Assembly (NCBI GenBank): GCA_015501605.1 | Contig: JADNRZ010000038.1 | Location: 62,001-126,000, forward strand | Direction of reading: 5' to 3' | Origin: Panaeolus papilionaceus | Lineage: Eukaryota; Basidiomycota; Agaricomycetes; Agaricales | Length of the DNA stretch: 64,000 nt | In this document: positions 32,385-44,051 of the stretch, piece after piece | Layout of the letters: the number at the start of each line of letters is the position of its first letter | Position numbering within the stretch: the stretch's first letter is position 1 | The notes under the pieces: model-generated | What the model saw: only the letters and a program-made list of their open reading frames with translations | Database searches by the model: none | Told to the model about the DNA's origin: nothing | Position numbers and translations under genes: made by a program

Positions 32385-33226
32385 CAACGATTGTGGGATC
32401 TTTCAATAATAGTTCAAGGTTCTGTGATGAATGGACTGGCTATTTTGTGTACATACTACTAATTTTTGGCTAATTAAACATTTCGAATCGTTGGAGGATT
32501 ACGGATCTTGACCTCGGAGGACTGTGGCTGATTCCAATAGACCCAACGGTGATTTAGGGGCTGCCTGCCTGATTCGCTAACGCTCTCACGCTTGTGTAGT
32601 TGAGTTGAGCCGGGCGGAAGGTTGATGCATTCAATTACCACCACGATCCCTTTAAATTGCAACCAATGCCAGGCTGTAATCGGCTCAAAGTCTTTTCAAT
32701 GATCCGATAATAACGAGTCATTAATATACAAGGTTATCGATCATCAGTGTCTCCCAAAATCCGACGCCGTACATTTTCAAGTTTCCGATACTGCATCTTA
32801 GACTATGCTACCCTCAAGGATTCAAGGGCTTAAGGTAATTCACAGTCTAATCATTTATGTAAGACCACCCTAATTTTTGACGCTGGCAGTGGCTTGTAAG
32901 GAATAAAACCTTGGCCTTTTCAACAGGCTGTGAATATTGAAGGGTACAATGCGGCAAACACTGTGTCACCTATAATTAGGCCTGACAGCGATATCCAATA
33001 AAGTCCCTTGTACTCGCACTGTCAATCAAGGCTGTGGACGACAGACGGCCACATGTGCACCAGCGAGACTAACCATACGCAGTGACAAACGTTTATATAC
33101 TTGAAAGGTGGCTTCCACCAGTTGATTCTCCTTGTCCACCATCTTCGTGCGAAGGGCCGTCTTCTCTGCCCCGGAATACTCTGTGCCATCGTTCCGCAAT
33201 TGCCAGTGAATAATTGAATACCCATT
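32385..33226. other. Intergenic region between CFEM-like genes 2 and 3
   Basis: Contains the 3' flank of gene 2 and the promoter of gene 3. No open frame, repeat or RNA gene could be supported. Confidence 0.5.
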
Positions 33227-34073
33227 ATGTACTGGAATATACCTCTGTTGTTTTTCGCCTTTATTTCAAGTAAGTCATCACATGGCCTTGCAGTGAACTT
33301 TCTTAACATTCACTCTACAGCGACACTTGCGAACTCCGAGCTAGCTCTTTTTGGAGCCTTAGTGGGTCATACCGATTCCCTCTTGGCAAGACAGTCACCT
33401 GCTGGAGTTGTACGTAGAGCCATAAGAGTGTCATATAATGCCCTGTTGATCATTCCGTAGTGCGATACGGCATGCGCGGATTCTACAACAGTAATCAAGG
33501 TAAGGCGCTCACTTTATCGAAACAGCTTGCATCGAAACACTGACACTTCAACCAGGGCTGCACTAACAACGCACAACTTGCGGGCTGCCTCTGCACGGTG
33601 CCCAATGCACACCTGTTTCAGCAATGCATTGACTGCGGCACCATGGTCAGCAGTCCTAACGCTACAGCGAATGCTCGGCAGATCGCAGATAGTGAGTCCT
33701 CTGTAGAGTACTATCCCATATCCGTCTCAGTTTCTGACACTCCATCTTTGAAGCCTTCAACAGTCTTTGTGTTAGCAGTGCTTCGACTATAAAGCCACTG
33801 ACCGTATCGGGCGTTCCTTCGGGTTCTGGAAGTGGAGGAGTCTCTGTGACTGCCCCAACACCCTCCGACGATCCGATTCCGACCTCCACAATAGGTCAAG
33901 TAACGATTGGACCTTCTACTACCGCCTTGACGCCTTCTGTTCCCAATTCCTCCCCCGGTGTAACTGCAACCTCACCACCCATCATCCAAGGGGCGGCAAC
34001 GAAGACTATGCTTACACCCACTTTTGAGTTGTGGTCAGTTCTGATGATAGCTATTATCTTCTTTTCCTCGTAA
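33227..34073 (+). CDS. CFEM-like secreted GPI-type protein 3
   Basis: It starts with a signal peptide (MYWNIPLLFFAFIS). The cysteine module reads CDTAC-ADSTTVIKG-C, then AGCLCTVPNAHLFQQC, IDC and, across an intron ending CTTTGAAG, TFNSLC. That is eight cysteines in the same order as paralogue 2. The spacing C3 to C4 is two residues longer and the acidic residue near C3 is absent. A Ser/Thr/Pro stalk follows, and the tail FELWSVLMIAIIFFSS fits a GPI signal. The stretch between the signal peptide and the first Cys is longer than in the paralogues. Three genes in a row in one orientation indicate tandem duplication with fast divergence outside the cysteines. Confidence 0.7.
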
Positions 34074-34773
34074 ATTGGCGGTCATTGTCCCTTCACTTCT
34101 ACGAAGGTTTTCATTCAATCAGGACTCATACTAGGATTTATGTATAAAAAATATACGAGATGAGCGCACTTCATGCTATGTACGACGTTGTAGTAAATAT
34201 GAATATCCTCGCCAATGAGCCGCCATATTCTAACACTGCTCCTACTGACCTCGAGTTCACATTCGCCCCTATCTTGCTTTTTTGAAAGGCTTTTCGTTCA
34301 TGAAGATAAGCCTTTGGGGACATTTAACACTGAGATTATTTAGCCTTTTCTGCGTCCATACGATTCTATCTATCTCTGAAGACTAATTATGAGTGGGCCT
34401 GACCATCATGGTTTCCTCAGGCAAGTGACCGGAGTCCAGCCTTTGACGTGGAAAAGCAATTATTGGTCATGCATCTGCATCAGGATTGATCGCTGCGCCG
34501 CACGGCTTGCACATACCCTTTGACGTCGACCTCATATGACCACCATACGGAGTCTTTTTATCTTCTAAATATTGCCTTTGCATCAGACTCCATTTTCTTT
34601 TAACTTGTACAGTTTAATCGTAATAAGACGGTTGGCGACTAAGGCCCTCACTCAACATTGTTGTCACCATCGCTTAAAGTGAGACGTTCAAATCTGGATA
34701 CACAAGAGGACCGACGGATACTGACGGAAGATATGAATTAAAAGGTTTAGGTCTTGCTTGTATACCAACAAGC
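34074..34773. other. Intergenic region upstream of MON2
   Basis: No gene, repeat or RNA was recognised. It contains the 3' flank of CFEM-like gene 3 and the promoter of MON2. Confidence 0.5.
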
Positions 34774-37700
34774 ATGAGTTCCCTCACATTTCTCGTCACC
34801 GAGCTTCAGGTATGTTGGAGCAACCCCCAAATGCACGAAGGTCGCTAATCGTCGACCACAGTCTCTGGCCAGCGAAACCAGGAGAAAACATCCCGAAATT
34901 CGTGAGGTGTCTGTCTTGTGCTATTCACCGTCTGTAGATCTTTATTGACGCGCGAATAGGCAGCAGAAAAATCGCTAGTGATTCTGCGGGCGTCACCAGA
35001 ACAAGCTACAGCCAACCTTGCTTCAGGTATGTGTTAAGTCTGCTTTATCGCGGTACAGCGCTCATGGAGGTCGATAGATGGACCTCAAGCAGACGAACTT
35101 CTGAGACCTGTCTTCATGGGTTGTGCTACGAAGAATGCAAAAGTGGTTGCAATTTCGCTTGGTTCATTGCAGCGTCTCATCACCATGAAAGCTGTTCCTC
35201 AATCCGCCATCCCAGTCATCATACGTATTATGGGCGATGCTATGTCACAGGGCGTCGACATCCAACTGCGCATCCTTCAGACACTGGTTTCTCTTGTGCC
35301 AAACTTCCCTGCAATTCATGGACCCCTTCTTGCAGATGTAAGCCTTTTGATTGATTGCGCGCAAACGTTAATTCATGTTGTTCTTTAGGCTCTACTACTA
35401 TGCTTCAAACTGCAGGAGTCCCGCATTGCCGTTGTCTCGTCTACAGCAGCTGCCACGCTAAGGCAATTAGTGATGTTCGTCGTCGATAAGATGGTGGCAG
35501 AAGACCGACTCTTGGATTCAGAAGAACTTCCCGCTTCCAAGCTCACAGAAGTCAAACTACCTGATGGCACAACTAAGAAGCTTGGTCCTTCAGCTCGGGA
35601 TGCGTTTTCAGTCTTTGAGGACCTATGTCTGCTCGCCAACGGCGAAAAACCCCATTTCCTGAAATTGGAATTCCTTCACAAAACATTTGCCCTGGAACTC
35701 ATTGAAAGCGTGTTGACCAACTATCATCAGCTTTTCCGTCAGCATGAAGAGCTTATCCTGCTGCTCAGGAACCATCTTTGTCCCCTGCTACTGAAATCCC
35801 TCTCTGACCGACCGCAATTCCCGCTCCTTCTGCGGTGTACGCGAGTTGTCTTCCTGCTTTTGAAGAAATTCTCATTGGAGTTGAACACCGAGGCGGAGAT
35901 CTTCTTAATGCTACTTATCAGGATAATTGGGGAGGAAAATGTGGCTGAGGGAGAAAGTCAACCCCCCATTCACCCAACTCGCCCACATTGGATGAGAGTT
36001 TTGGCCATGGAAGTCATGAGAGGGTGAGTTTCTATTATTCCTCTGGACTTTCCTGTCTAACCCAACTTCAGTTTGTGCAGCGACGCTGAGCTCATCCGTA
36101 ATATTTGGGATCGATATGATGCCCAGGAGTCTGGTTCCAAGGCTCTTACCTCGTTAATAACCGCCCTGAAGAGACTTGTAACTGAAAAGCCGAATTTATT
36201 GGGCACCAGCTCACAGATGGGGGGCATTGGTCTTCAATCTGATTCTACTACATCGCCAGGCGGGGCTGCTGCGTATGGCTTCGACATGGCTGGCCGTGTT
36301 GCAAGCGCGACAGTATCCGGTGTTGCTGGAATAATTGGGGTTGGTGGTGCAGGCCTCAGTCTTCAGGGATCGTCCATGAAAGTCCAATGGTGCGTTATTC
36401 TATGGCAGTTGTGGATATGCTTGGGGCTCATGTCCAAATTTTAGCATCGACCAGCTTGATAAAGCGGATGCGCCGCCTATACCAGAATCATACGTCTATT
36501 TGTTGGCAGTGCAGTGTCTGATATCCTTATGCGAAGGGTTTGCGGCGTACTCAGGCCCCATCTATACCAACCTCGTTATGCAGCGCCCTCGAGCACCTGG
36601 AGAATCTGTGATTCGCGCCCCACCTGCACTTGATCTCACCACACTTCCCCAAAAGGAATCAAGCACCCACAACCTCATCGTCATTCAATCCATTATATCC
36701 CAAGCCTGGCCCGCTTTCCTTGCAGCGCTTTCTTTTGTCATTGCGACCAATCTCTCGGACGAACTGTTCGTCGAGGTCCTCGCCAGTTATCAAGCCATGA
36801 CCAACGTTTCGGGCATGCTCGGACTTGCTACACCCAGGGATGCATTCTTCAACTCTCTATCCAAGTTTGCTGTACCACCGCGCGTAGTTTCAAGTCTCGA
36901 ATCGTGGGCCGAAAACCCTCCTCAAACTCCTCGATCGGCCACTGCTGCATTGTCAGAAGGCCTAGGGTTAGGAGGACCAGCACAGCCACCCGGCCTGTCA
37001 GATCGAAACCTTGCATGCTTGAAAGTGCTCATAGGTTGTGGTCTCTTCCTGGCTGGAAGTTTAGGAGAGAGCTGGTACGCTGTACTTGATGCTCTACAGA
37101 ATGCGGACGGTGTTCTTTCGCTCATGAGCAAAAGTGGGACTAGCTCGGCCAAGAAGACCTCAATCCCACCAACTCCTGGTATGACACCTTCATCCAATCG
37201 CTCAGTCTCTTCTAGTGGATTACCAACCCCCACACCTGGCCAGCCAAGTAGCGCACCAAGGCACCCACTCCTTTCAGACTTGGATGTTGAAATCATGCAG
37301 GCGGCCATTCAACGGTTGTTTGATTCATCCAAGAACTTGGAGGACGAAGCATTCCGAGACTTTATCAATGCTTTGTGCAAGTTAAGCTCTGAGATGGTTG
37401 GCCTGCAGACTTCTGAAATTGCTGTGCCTGTTAATGGAAACACTGATGGAGAAGAACCTGCACCACCCTTGCTCACTGTTGGGAACAGGAGACGAGTTAG
37501 CGGTATTTTCATTCCTAAGACATTTGCAGTGCGTTTTTTGATGCTGGTGTTTCCATTAACTAATTTTAAATTTATTAGAAATCTGGTGATTTTGGTATTT
37601 CGAAACTCGGAGGTGTTGCTCTCATGAACATCCACCGATTGATTTATCGCTCCCCTGACATCGCTTGGAATACAACCACCAGCCATCTGCTCATGGTCAT

Positions 37701-40700
37701 CCATCTTCCCTACGCACCACAAGCTATCCGCATCCAAGCAGCCAAAGTTCTTGACGATATTCTCTTGATCGTTCCTCGGAACTTGACCAACACAGGAGAG
37801 TTACAAGCTCAAGTGCAGCGTAGAGTGCTCGACGTACTTTCTCAACAAATTATACCCGACTCCCTTGTACCCCAGCATCAGCAGACCACCACCAGCGTTG
37901 AGCTTAGGAGAATGGGATTGGAAACCTTACACCAAATCTTGCAAGCGTCGGGGCATACCCTGGTCGTTGGATGGGAAATTATTTTCCAGATGCTTGAAAG
38001 CGTTTGCCGGCCCGCCTCATCAGGATCCAGTGGTGCCCCCTTCCCACCTCCAAGAAGGGGTTCAAGCGACTCAGTTTCTCTTCTCAGCGTGGCGTCTGCT
38101 TCTCCTGTAACCCGTACCAAACCTCTTCCCCTTGGACTTGGAAACCCGACAGAAAAGACTTACAGTGGTCTGGTAAAAATCGCTTTCCAGTCGCTGACCC
38201 TTGTATGCGACTCGGTATCCTCCCTCTCCCCTGAACATCTCCGTCTATGCATTGGCACTTTGGGTCAGTTTGGACGACAAGCAGACACCAACATCGCTCT
38301 GACTGCGGCTGCCAGCTTGCTCTGGAGTGTTTCTGACGCGATTCAGTCAAAGAGGAAGAATCTCGAGCAGGAGCCCGAGTATAGCGAGCTGTGGATGTTC
38401 TTGTTATCAGAAGTCCTTGGACTTTGTACCGACTCCCGTGCTGAAGTTAGAGATGGAGCCATCCAGACACTATTCCGGACCATGCAACTGTATGGTGCGA
38501 CGCTCAGCACAGAGACATGGGACCAGTGTATTTGGCAGATCACGTTCCCTCTGCTGGACTCACTGACTGCAGCAATCCGGGGTTTGACAGATCCTCAGGT
38601 CGATCAGGAACAGGGCGTCGTCCAAGCTTGGGATGAATCCAAAGTTCTTGCATTGCAGTCGATTGGATCCATCTTCGGAGATTTTTTGGTGTCAAACATT
38701 ATGCTTCTCGAGTCGTTTGCGAAAGCATGGGACGTCTTTGTCGGTCACATTGAAGAGACGATTCTGATTGATAACAGAATTGTTTCCGCTCCTGCTTTAC
38801 GCTGTTTGGAGAAGGGTATCAAAGCTTCGGCGACAGCAGAAGGAGTCCTTAAAGTCTGCGTTCAAGAAGTCGTTTCGCGATCTTGGAAGGCTGTTGATAC
38901 TATTGGTTCCTCGGCAACACGGAGGTATCCCTCCATAGAAGACCTAGAAAATTCACCGCACCAGCCTTTCACACAGGAGAGCTTAGTCGCCTATGTGGAT
39001 GTGATACAGAGTATCAGAAACACTGGAAAGACACTGGATGGTAAAGAGTGGGATCTAGAACGACTTACCCGTTTGATGGTCATCCTCAAAGGTAATTACT
39101 CTCCGTGTTTGCATCGAATTCCCACTCTAACCAATTACCAGGTGTCCTTACATACCCCAACTCCCCGGATTATCGCCCCGATATCGACGCCCTCCCCCCA
39201 GTCCAGGTCACACAAAATTCCTTTTTTATTTCCTTGACATTGCTGATACACTTTCTAGAACGTCGTGTTGGATACCATCCAAAGCATCGACCTATCCCCT
39301 CCAGGGTCACCGTCGTTGGTCATGCGAGATCTTTCGGAGTACATTACTCTACCGTTCTTGGCTGCTTTCGATGTCCAACCCCATCCTAAAAACCAGTTGC
39401 CCCAAACACCACAAAAGCGAATTACCTACATCGCCCTATCCAAGAAGACTATGCCTATCCTTGTCGACCTTTTCTTAAAGTTCAAACATAGTCTCGACAT
39501 CTATACCGATGGCTCATTGGAGGCTATCCTCTCGGTATGTTTGGTTTCAAAATGACGATAGTTTTGTTAATGCGTGTTTCAGGCATACTCCATTCCTATC
39601 AAGCTCAAGTACGACTGCCCAGCTCCTTCAAAATTCGGAAAGGATCAGCCGCTATGGAAGACAGCGACCTCTTGTTTCCTCAGAATAATCAAGGACGCCA
39701 CAACTGGGCTCCAGAAATTGGATCAACAGGTCCCCGATGTCCGTGTTGAGGGCATTTGGCGACAGGCTCTCGATGTGTACAAGGGCGGTATCCTAGCTGA
39801 CTGGTAAGCTTATGTTTCTATTTTTCTGCCAGAAGCTGACGTAACTTCGTTTAGTTCTGCGACAGAATCTATGCTACCTGATGTCAAAGAAACGGAGGAG
39901 AACTTTGACCTTGCACTCATCGCATCACTTGAAATCGACGTCCTTCCGCACCTTGGAAATTCGCGTGTTCCCGACGCGCTGGTTTCTCAGCTGGGGCAAA
40001 TTTTGCAAAGAGCCAGCAAACTCTATGAGTCAGAAGACGGCATCTCGCCATCCTCTTCCTCGCTCTCATTTTCACCTCCATCTTCGCAAAGTTCATCAAG
40101 CAAGATAACAGAGCTCAGCATCGACGAGCGGTATCCAGAAATGGGCTCCACCGACTTTGGTCGCCTGGTTCCTCGTGAACGATTCTCGTATTGGTGTTTT
40201 GATCTCCTGTTCCTCATCTGCTCAGACGTCACCAAAGGTGCCATCCTTCTTTCTGATTGTGTGCAATATCTAACGGTTCATTTGTTATAGATCAAGAAGA
40301 ATCTAGGCGGAGGTTATCTGCTCTAAACTTGCCTTCTCTACTCAGTCGATGCCGGACAACATTAGTGGAATATGTTGCTGATGATTCTCTTCGGGGGAAA
40401 TTGCCCTTCCCTCGAGTCAAGGAAGAGGAATTGCGCTATGTTCTGCAAAAGCTGCTTACGCTCAGGCTATGGCCTGGCTCGCTTTGGGCAGCCCTATCGG
40501 ATGATCCAACCAAGTTCTGTGTTCATCAACCAGGCAAGTGCATAAATAATTTCCTTTTCTGTATTTAACATCTCGGGCAGGCCTCGGTGATAATATGCCT
40601 GTTCCTGCTACACCCAAGGAGATTATTGCGGACTCTGCCAAGAGGTCTACGATTGCTCATCTCTTCCACTTCTACCCTGTTCTCTGTGAAATTGCCTCTA

Positions 40701-40900
40701 TCCCCACGCCCACTGCCAACGGCTGGATATCACCCAACACCACTGGGACGTCAACTCCTCAGAAAAGACAAAGCACCGCTGCAATAAACAAACGGCAATC
40801 TCGGATCGTCAGGGATGTTCCTGCCGTCGAGTTTGATGCCAGGACATTAGCCCGTGACTGCCTTAAGGAAATTGGTAGGGAGCTGGGCGTTTCAAGATAA
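34774..40900 (+). CDS. MON2: MON2 homologue, Golgi-endosome trafficking protein related to large Arf-GEFs
   Basis: About fifteen exons with introns of 45 to 70 nt give a protein of roughly 1750 residues. The N-terminal DCB-like part starts MSSLTFLVTELQ and holds EIREAAEKSLVILR and VVAISLGSLQRLI. The HUS-like region includes LEFLHKTFALELIESVL and LLLRNHLCPLLLKSL. The rest is helical repeat with LTDPQVDQEQ and, near the end, YVADDSLRGKLPFPRVKEEE and VREVPAVEF-like segments typical of the MON2 C-terminal domain. No Sec7 catalytic domain is present, as expected. MON2 acts with Dop1 and the Neo1 flippase at the trans-Golgi/endosome in yeast. Ser/Pro-rich inserts near 37150-37260 and 40030-40100 are lineage-specific linkers. 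Confidence 0.88.
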
Positions 40901-41631
40901 TTTTAGTTCGTTGCTGTGTCTTCATTTCCGGTCTGCTGTATGGATTATCCTGTCTACTTGCCTTTTACCCTTCTTTCTGGACAATGTGGATCTTCTGGCC
41001 ATTATTTTTCGTCACTCAGGCTGTCATGAGAAATCTGTATGTCTCTGTAGCATTGACAACGCTAGGTTTGTAATGGTGTGGCTACGCAGGCGCAGCAAAT
41101 TTCGCAGTTTAAAATAGGTGTGTTATTAATAGATCACTTATGGCTTAACGAATGACATGATTGACGGACTCTTTGTTCTTCAGTGCAACGATTTCACTCT
41201 CATACATTCGACCCTTTTCCAGCTCAAATTATTGGGGTTGAAACTGAATCGTCTTGAATTCAAAATTGGGTCAAACAGTGTTTGCTGCTTTCCCTTTCTG
41301 CTCCAAGAGTCAAGTCCGACATTCTCATCGAAGTTGCATTCTATTTACGACCAATGAACTAAAATTGCCGATGTGAAACTAACAACCTTTCCTCGTTTTC
41401 CATGGTGTAATAATAGTTTTTCAAGGGCCAATCTTGCCGTGGCCGTTGCTTTATTTCTTCCCCTTCACCCCAAAGCTCTCTCTTCCATCGACCATCACCA
41501 TCTCTCCCCTCCCCTCCACTTCCGTTCCTCAAGACTTCGCTCAAGACCACCAAAAACACTCACATTCACTCACTAGATCACTCTCGAACTTATACGACTC
41601 TTTATTAGTCTAAAACACCACCGTAGTCCTA
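40901..41631. other. Intergenic region between MON2 and the MAG-like gene
   Basis: No gene supported. The last 150 bp are CT-rich (CTCTCTTCC, CTCCCCTCCCCTCC), a common leader type for highly expressed fungal genes, here for the gene starting at 41632. Confidence 0.5.
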
Positions 41632-43131
41632 ATGTTCAGCGCACTCGCTACTGCTTTGTTGCTGGCTCTGCCAGCTATGCCAGTTACGGCTCAGGCTCCT
41701 AATCTTCCTCCTGGTGTTATTGCAACGGGTACTATGGGTCCCACAAACCCCCCTGCTCCAACCATGGGCACGGCTCTCAACCAAAGCAGTGATGCACGTC
41801 TGCTTTCCATCAATGGCGTCGATGTAAGTTGTGATTCGGTCACTTCGAGTCTAATAATTCTAATGTTCATGTACAGGACTTCTGCTTGTTTGCTCCCCCA
41901 GCACCACAGGATATTGGTGATTCAGAGGTTCGTGTCTATTTCAAGTCTCCTCTTTTTTTCTTTCCACAGCTTTCTTCTGCGGTGCTTGATGGAATATCAT
42001 TTTTGCCTGGAATAGCTCCGCTTACCATTCTATTTATAGACCTTTGAAGTTGCTTGGTGTACCAAGCAACGCAACAACGCCCGTCTTATTCCTGACGGCA
42101 CCATCACTGGTGTTTCTTTCCTCAAGACCGATTTTTATGTCCAAATTATCGGTTATGGTGACTTGACAAAGCTAAACATCCCTGCTGGTGATTTTGGAGG
42201 GTAAATTGTTTCGATATCAATGAGCGTGATGTGTTGCTGACTTTCGGCATAGTGAGCTCGACCCTCACGGCGCTTTCGGTGATGGAAACCCAATCGGTGG
42301 AAATGTCACTTCCAACGTTTTGGGCAGCGACATGAACTTTGCTGAATGGATGCTCTACATCGTACGTCGAGTCTATTTAGTGGTCGAGTGGTTCTCAATT
42401 ACAATAATTGGAATAGGACTTCAACCAATTCTGTATCCGTGTCTGCACGAACGCCAACTCCACCTACAGCGCTGGAAACATGTGCTGGCACGAACTTGAT
42501 GAGGTCGGTTGCGGTTTCGTTATGCCCGGAAATTATGCTGTGAACGGAACCTTGTCAGTCTAGTTTCCCCTATCAGAATTTCCTCCTTTCTAACATGTTC
42601 TATTTTTAGCGAAACCTGTGATGCCGACGTCGCATGTAAGCCCTTTCCCTCTTTCATCCACCGTGTACAAGCACTTAACCCTTTCTTCTTCTAGACCCCC
42701 CAGGATGGTACCCAACCGCAACCGTCAACGGTGTTCCCCAGTTCTCGACCTTTGCTCAGCGCTTCACCGGTACTCTTCCAGGAGGAAGCGTCTACACCAT
42801 CGGTGATCTCACCACCCCCACAGCTGCCTTCACCACGCCATCTTCCTCCAACTGTGTCACCGTCCCCACCATCTCCAACGGCGTCGCTCTCGCAAGCTTG
42901 GGATTGACACAAGCCGGAAGCGCACCTGCCGCCGCTACTGCTGCTGCCACTGGCGCACCTAAAGCTGGCTCTAGCTCCAGCGGTTCTGGATCATCGAGCT
43001 CAGGTAGCTCCAGCGGCTCAAGTGGCAATAGCAATCAGCCCAGCTCTGCGAGTTCTAATGCACAGATTTACCCAGTGATTGCGCTCTGGGCCTTCCTTTC
43101 TGGTCTCGGTGCTGTTGTGTTATTCCACTAA
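41632..43131 (+). CDS. Macrophage-activating-glycoprotein-like secreted GPI protein
   Basis: Seven exons: 41632-41823, 41877-41927, 42040-42200, 42253-42361, 42417-42553, 42610-42635 and 42695-43131. The product starts with a signal peptide (LLLALPAMPVTAQA). It continues with the family hallmarks DFCLFAPP, VAWCTKQRNNARLIPDG, GELDPHGAFGDGNPIGG, FCIRVCTNA and FETCDADVAYPPGWYP. A Ser/Gly-rich stalk and a hydrophobic GPI-type end (VIALWAFLSGLGAVVLF) complete it. Relatives are annotated in mushrooms and Cryptococcus as macrophage activating glycoprotein; they are cell-wall or secreted proteins whose own role in the fungus is unclear. Cysteines are evenly spread, suggesting a disulfide-stabilised extracellular fold. 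Confidence 0.85.
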
Positions 43132-43639
43132 ATACGGACTACCCCGTCGACGAGTTCACGATCTAGTTAGAGACTTTATATCTTCTGCAATATTTGCATA
43201 GCTAGTTACTTATATACCTGCTGGTATCGCTGACATTTTCTTTCTGGTATCTGTTTGTCTCCTTTTTGTATGATCTACAGTACTTGTGCTTTGTAGATGT
43301 ACACTTCCGCTCGTTTAAACCACGTCACTATATCGTATCTCTCATTTCCTAAAATGACAGTTTAATGGACATTGACTGAACCAAACTGGTATGAGATTTC
43401 TGAGGTGGAGTGAAAAATTTTCTCTATTATTATATAGCTTGAAGAAGTTGCGAAGAAAATAAGCTACGAGGCGAGGCTAGTTGAAGAAGGAATCTAATAA
43501 TTAGAAGGCAGAAAATATTAAATACCAACTTGAGGCAAGACATGTGTATGTGTTGAGAGATGAGTCGTAATGATAATGTTCAAACGAAAAAAAAATAACC
43601 AAAGCCATCACCCAACCAAGGCTGAGCACAGACCTCTGT
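43132..43639. other. Convergent 3' intergenic region
   Basis: Lies between the stop codons of the convergent MAG-like gene and the small gene on the minus strand. AT-rich; nothing else recognised. Confidence 0.5.
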
Positions 43640-44051
43640 TCAATCATCGTCCTTGCACCATTCAGAACACGTCGTGAAACAGCAGCAAAACTGCTCCGTC
43701 CACGACCTCTTCCTGTCCTCTCCATTAACTTTATCGCTCCTCTCATAGCCAGGCGTGTATTTTGACCTCATATCAGGCGCTTGGTGGTATGCAAACGGAG
43801 ACGGGCTGAGAGGGCGTGGTTGTGACTGAGAACGTTCTTCGTATGAGGATGAAGAGGTGTATTGGTTGACTTGTGACATTCTGGGATGTCTGGAAGGTTG
43901 ATACGCTGAGTGAGGAGAAAGAATGCGTAGGTGAGAGGACGGAAATTAGGTCGTGTACTATCAAGGAAGGACGCAAAGCAGACGTACATGACACTGGCAT
44001 ACCGACGTGAGGCGCGTAGTAGCCGTTGTATGGTGCCCCGCGAGTTGACAT
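43640..44051 (-). CDS. Small protein with C-terminal cysteine cluster
   Basis: Two exons with a 90-nt or so intron (start 44051, intron about 44002-43906) give roughly 105 residues. The N-terminus is Tyr/Gly/Pro-rich (MSTRGAPYNGYYAPHV), the middle is Ser/Gln/Pro-rich, and the end is WTEQFCCCFTTCSEWCKDDD. The cysteine-dense aromatic tail resembles short membrane-associated or palmitoylated modules such as CYSTM, but it is not long enough to be sure. The intron boundary used removes an in-frame stop-free stretch, so a longer unspliced form cannot be excluded. The function is unknown. Confidence 0.5.
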
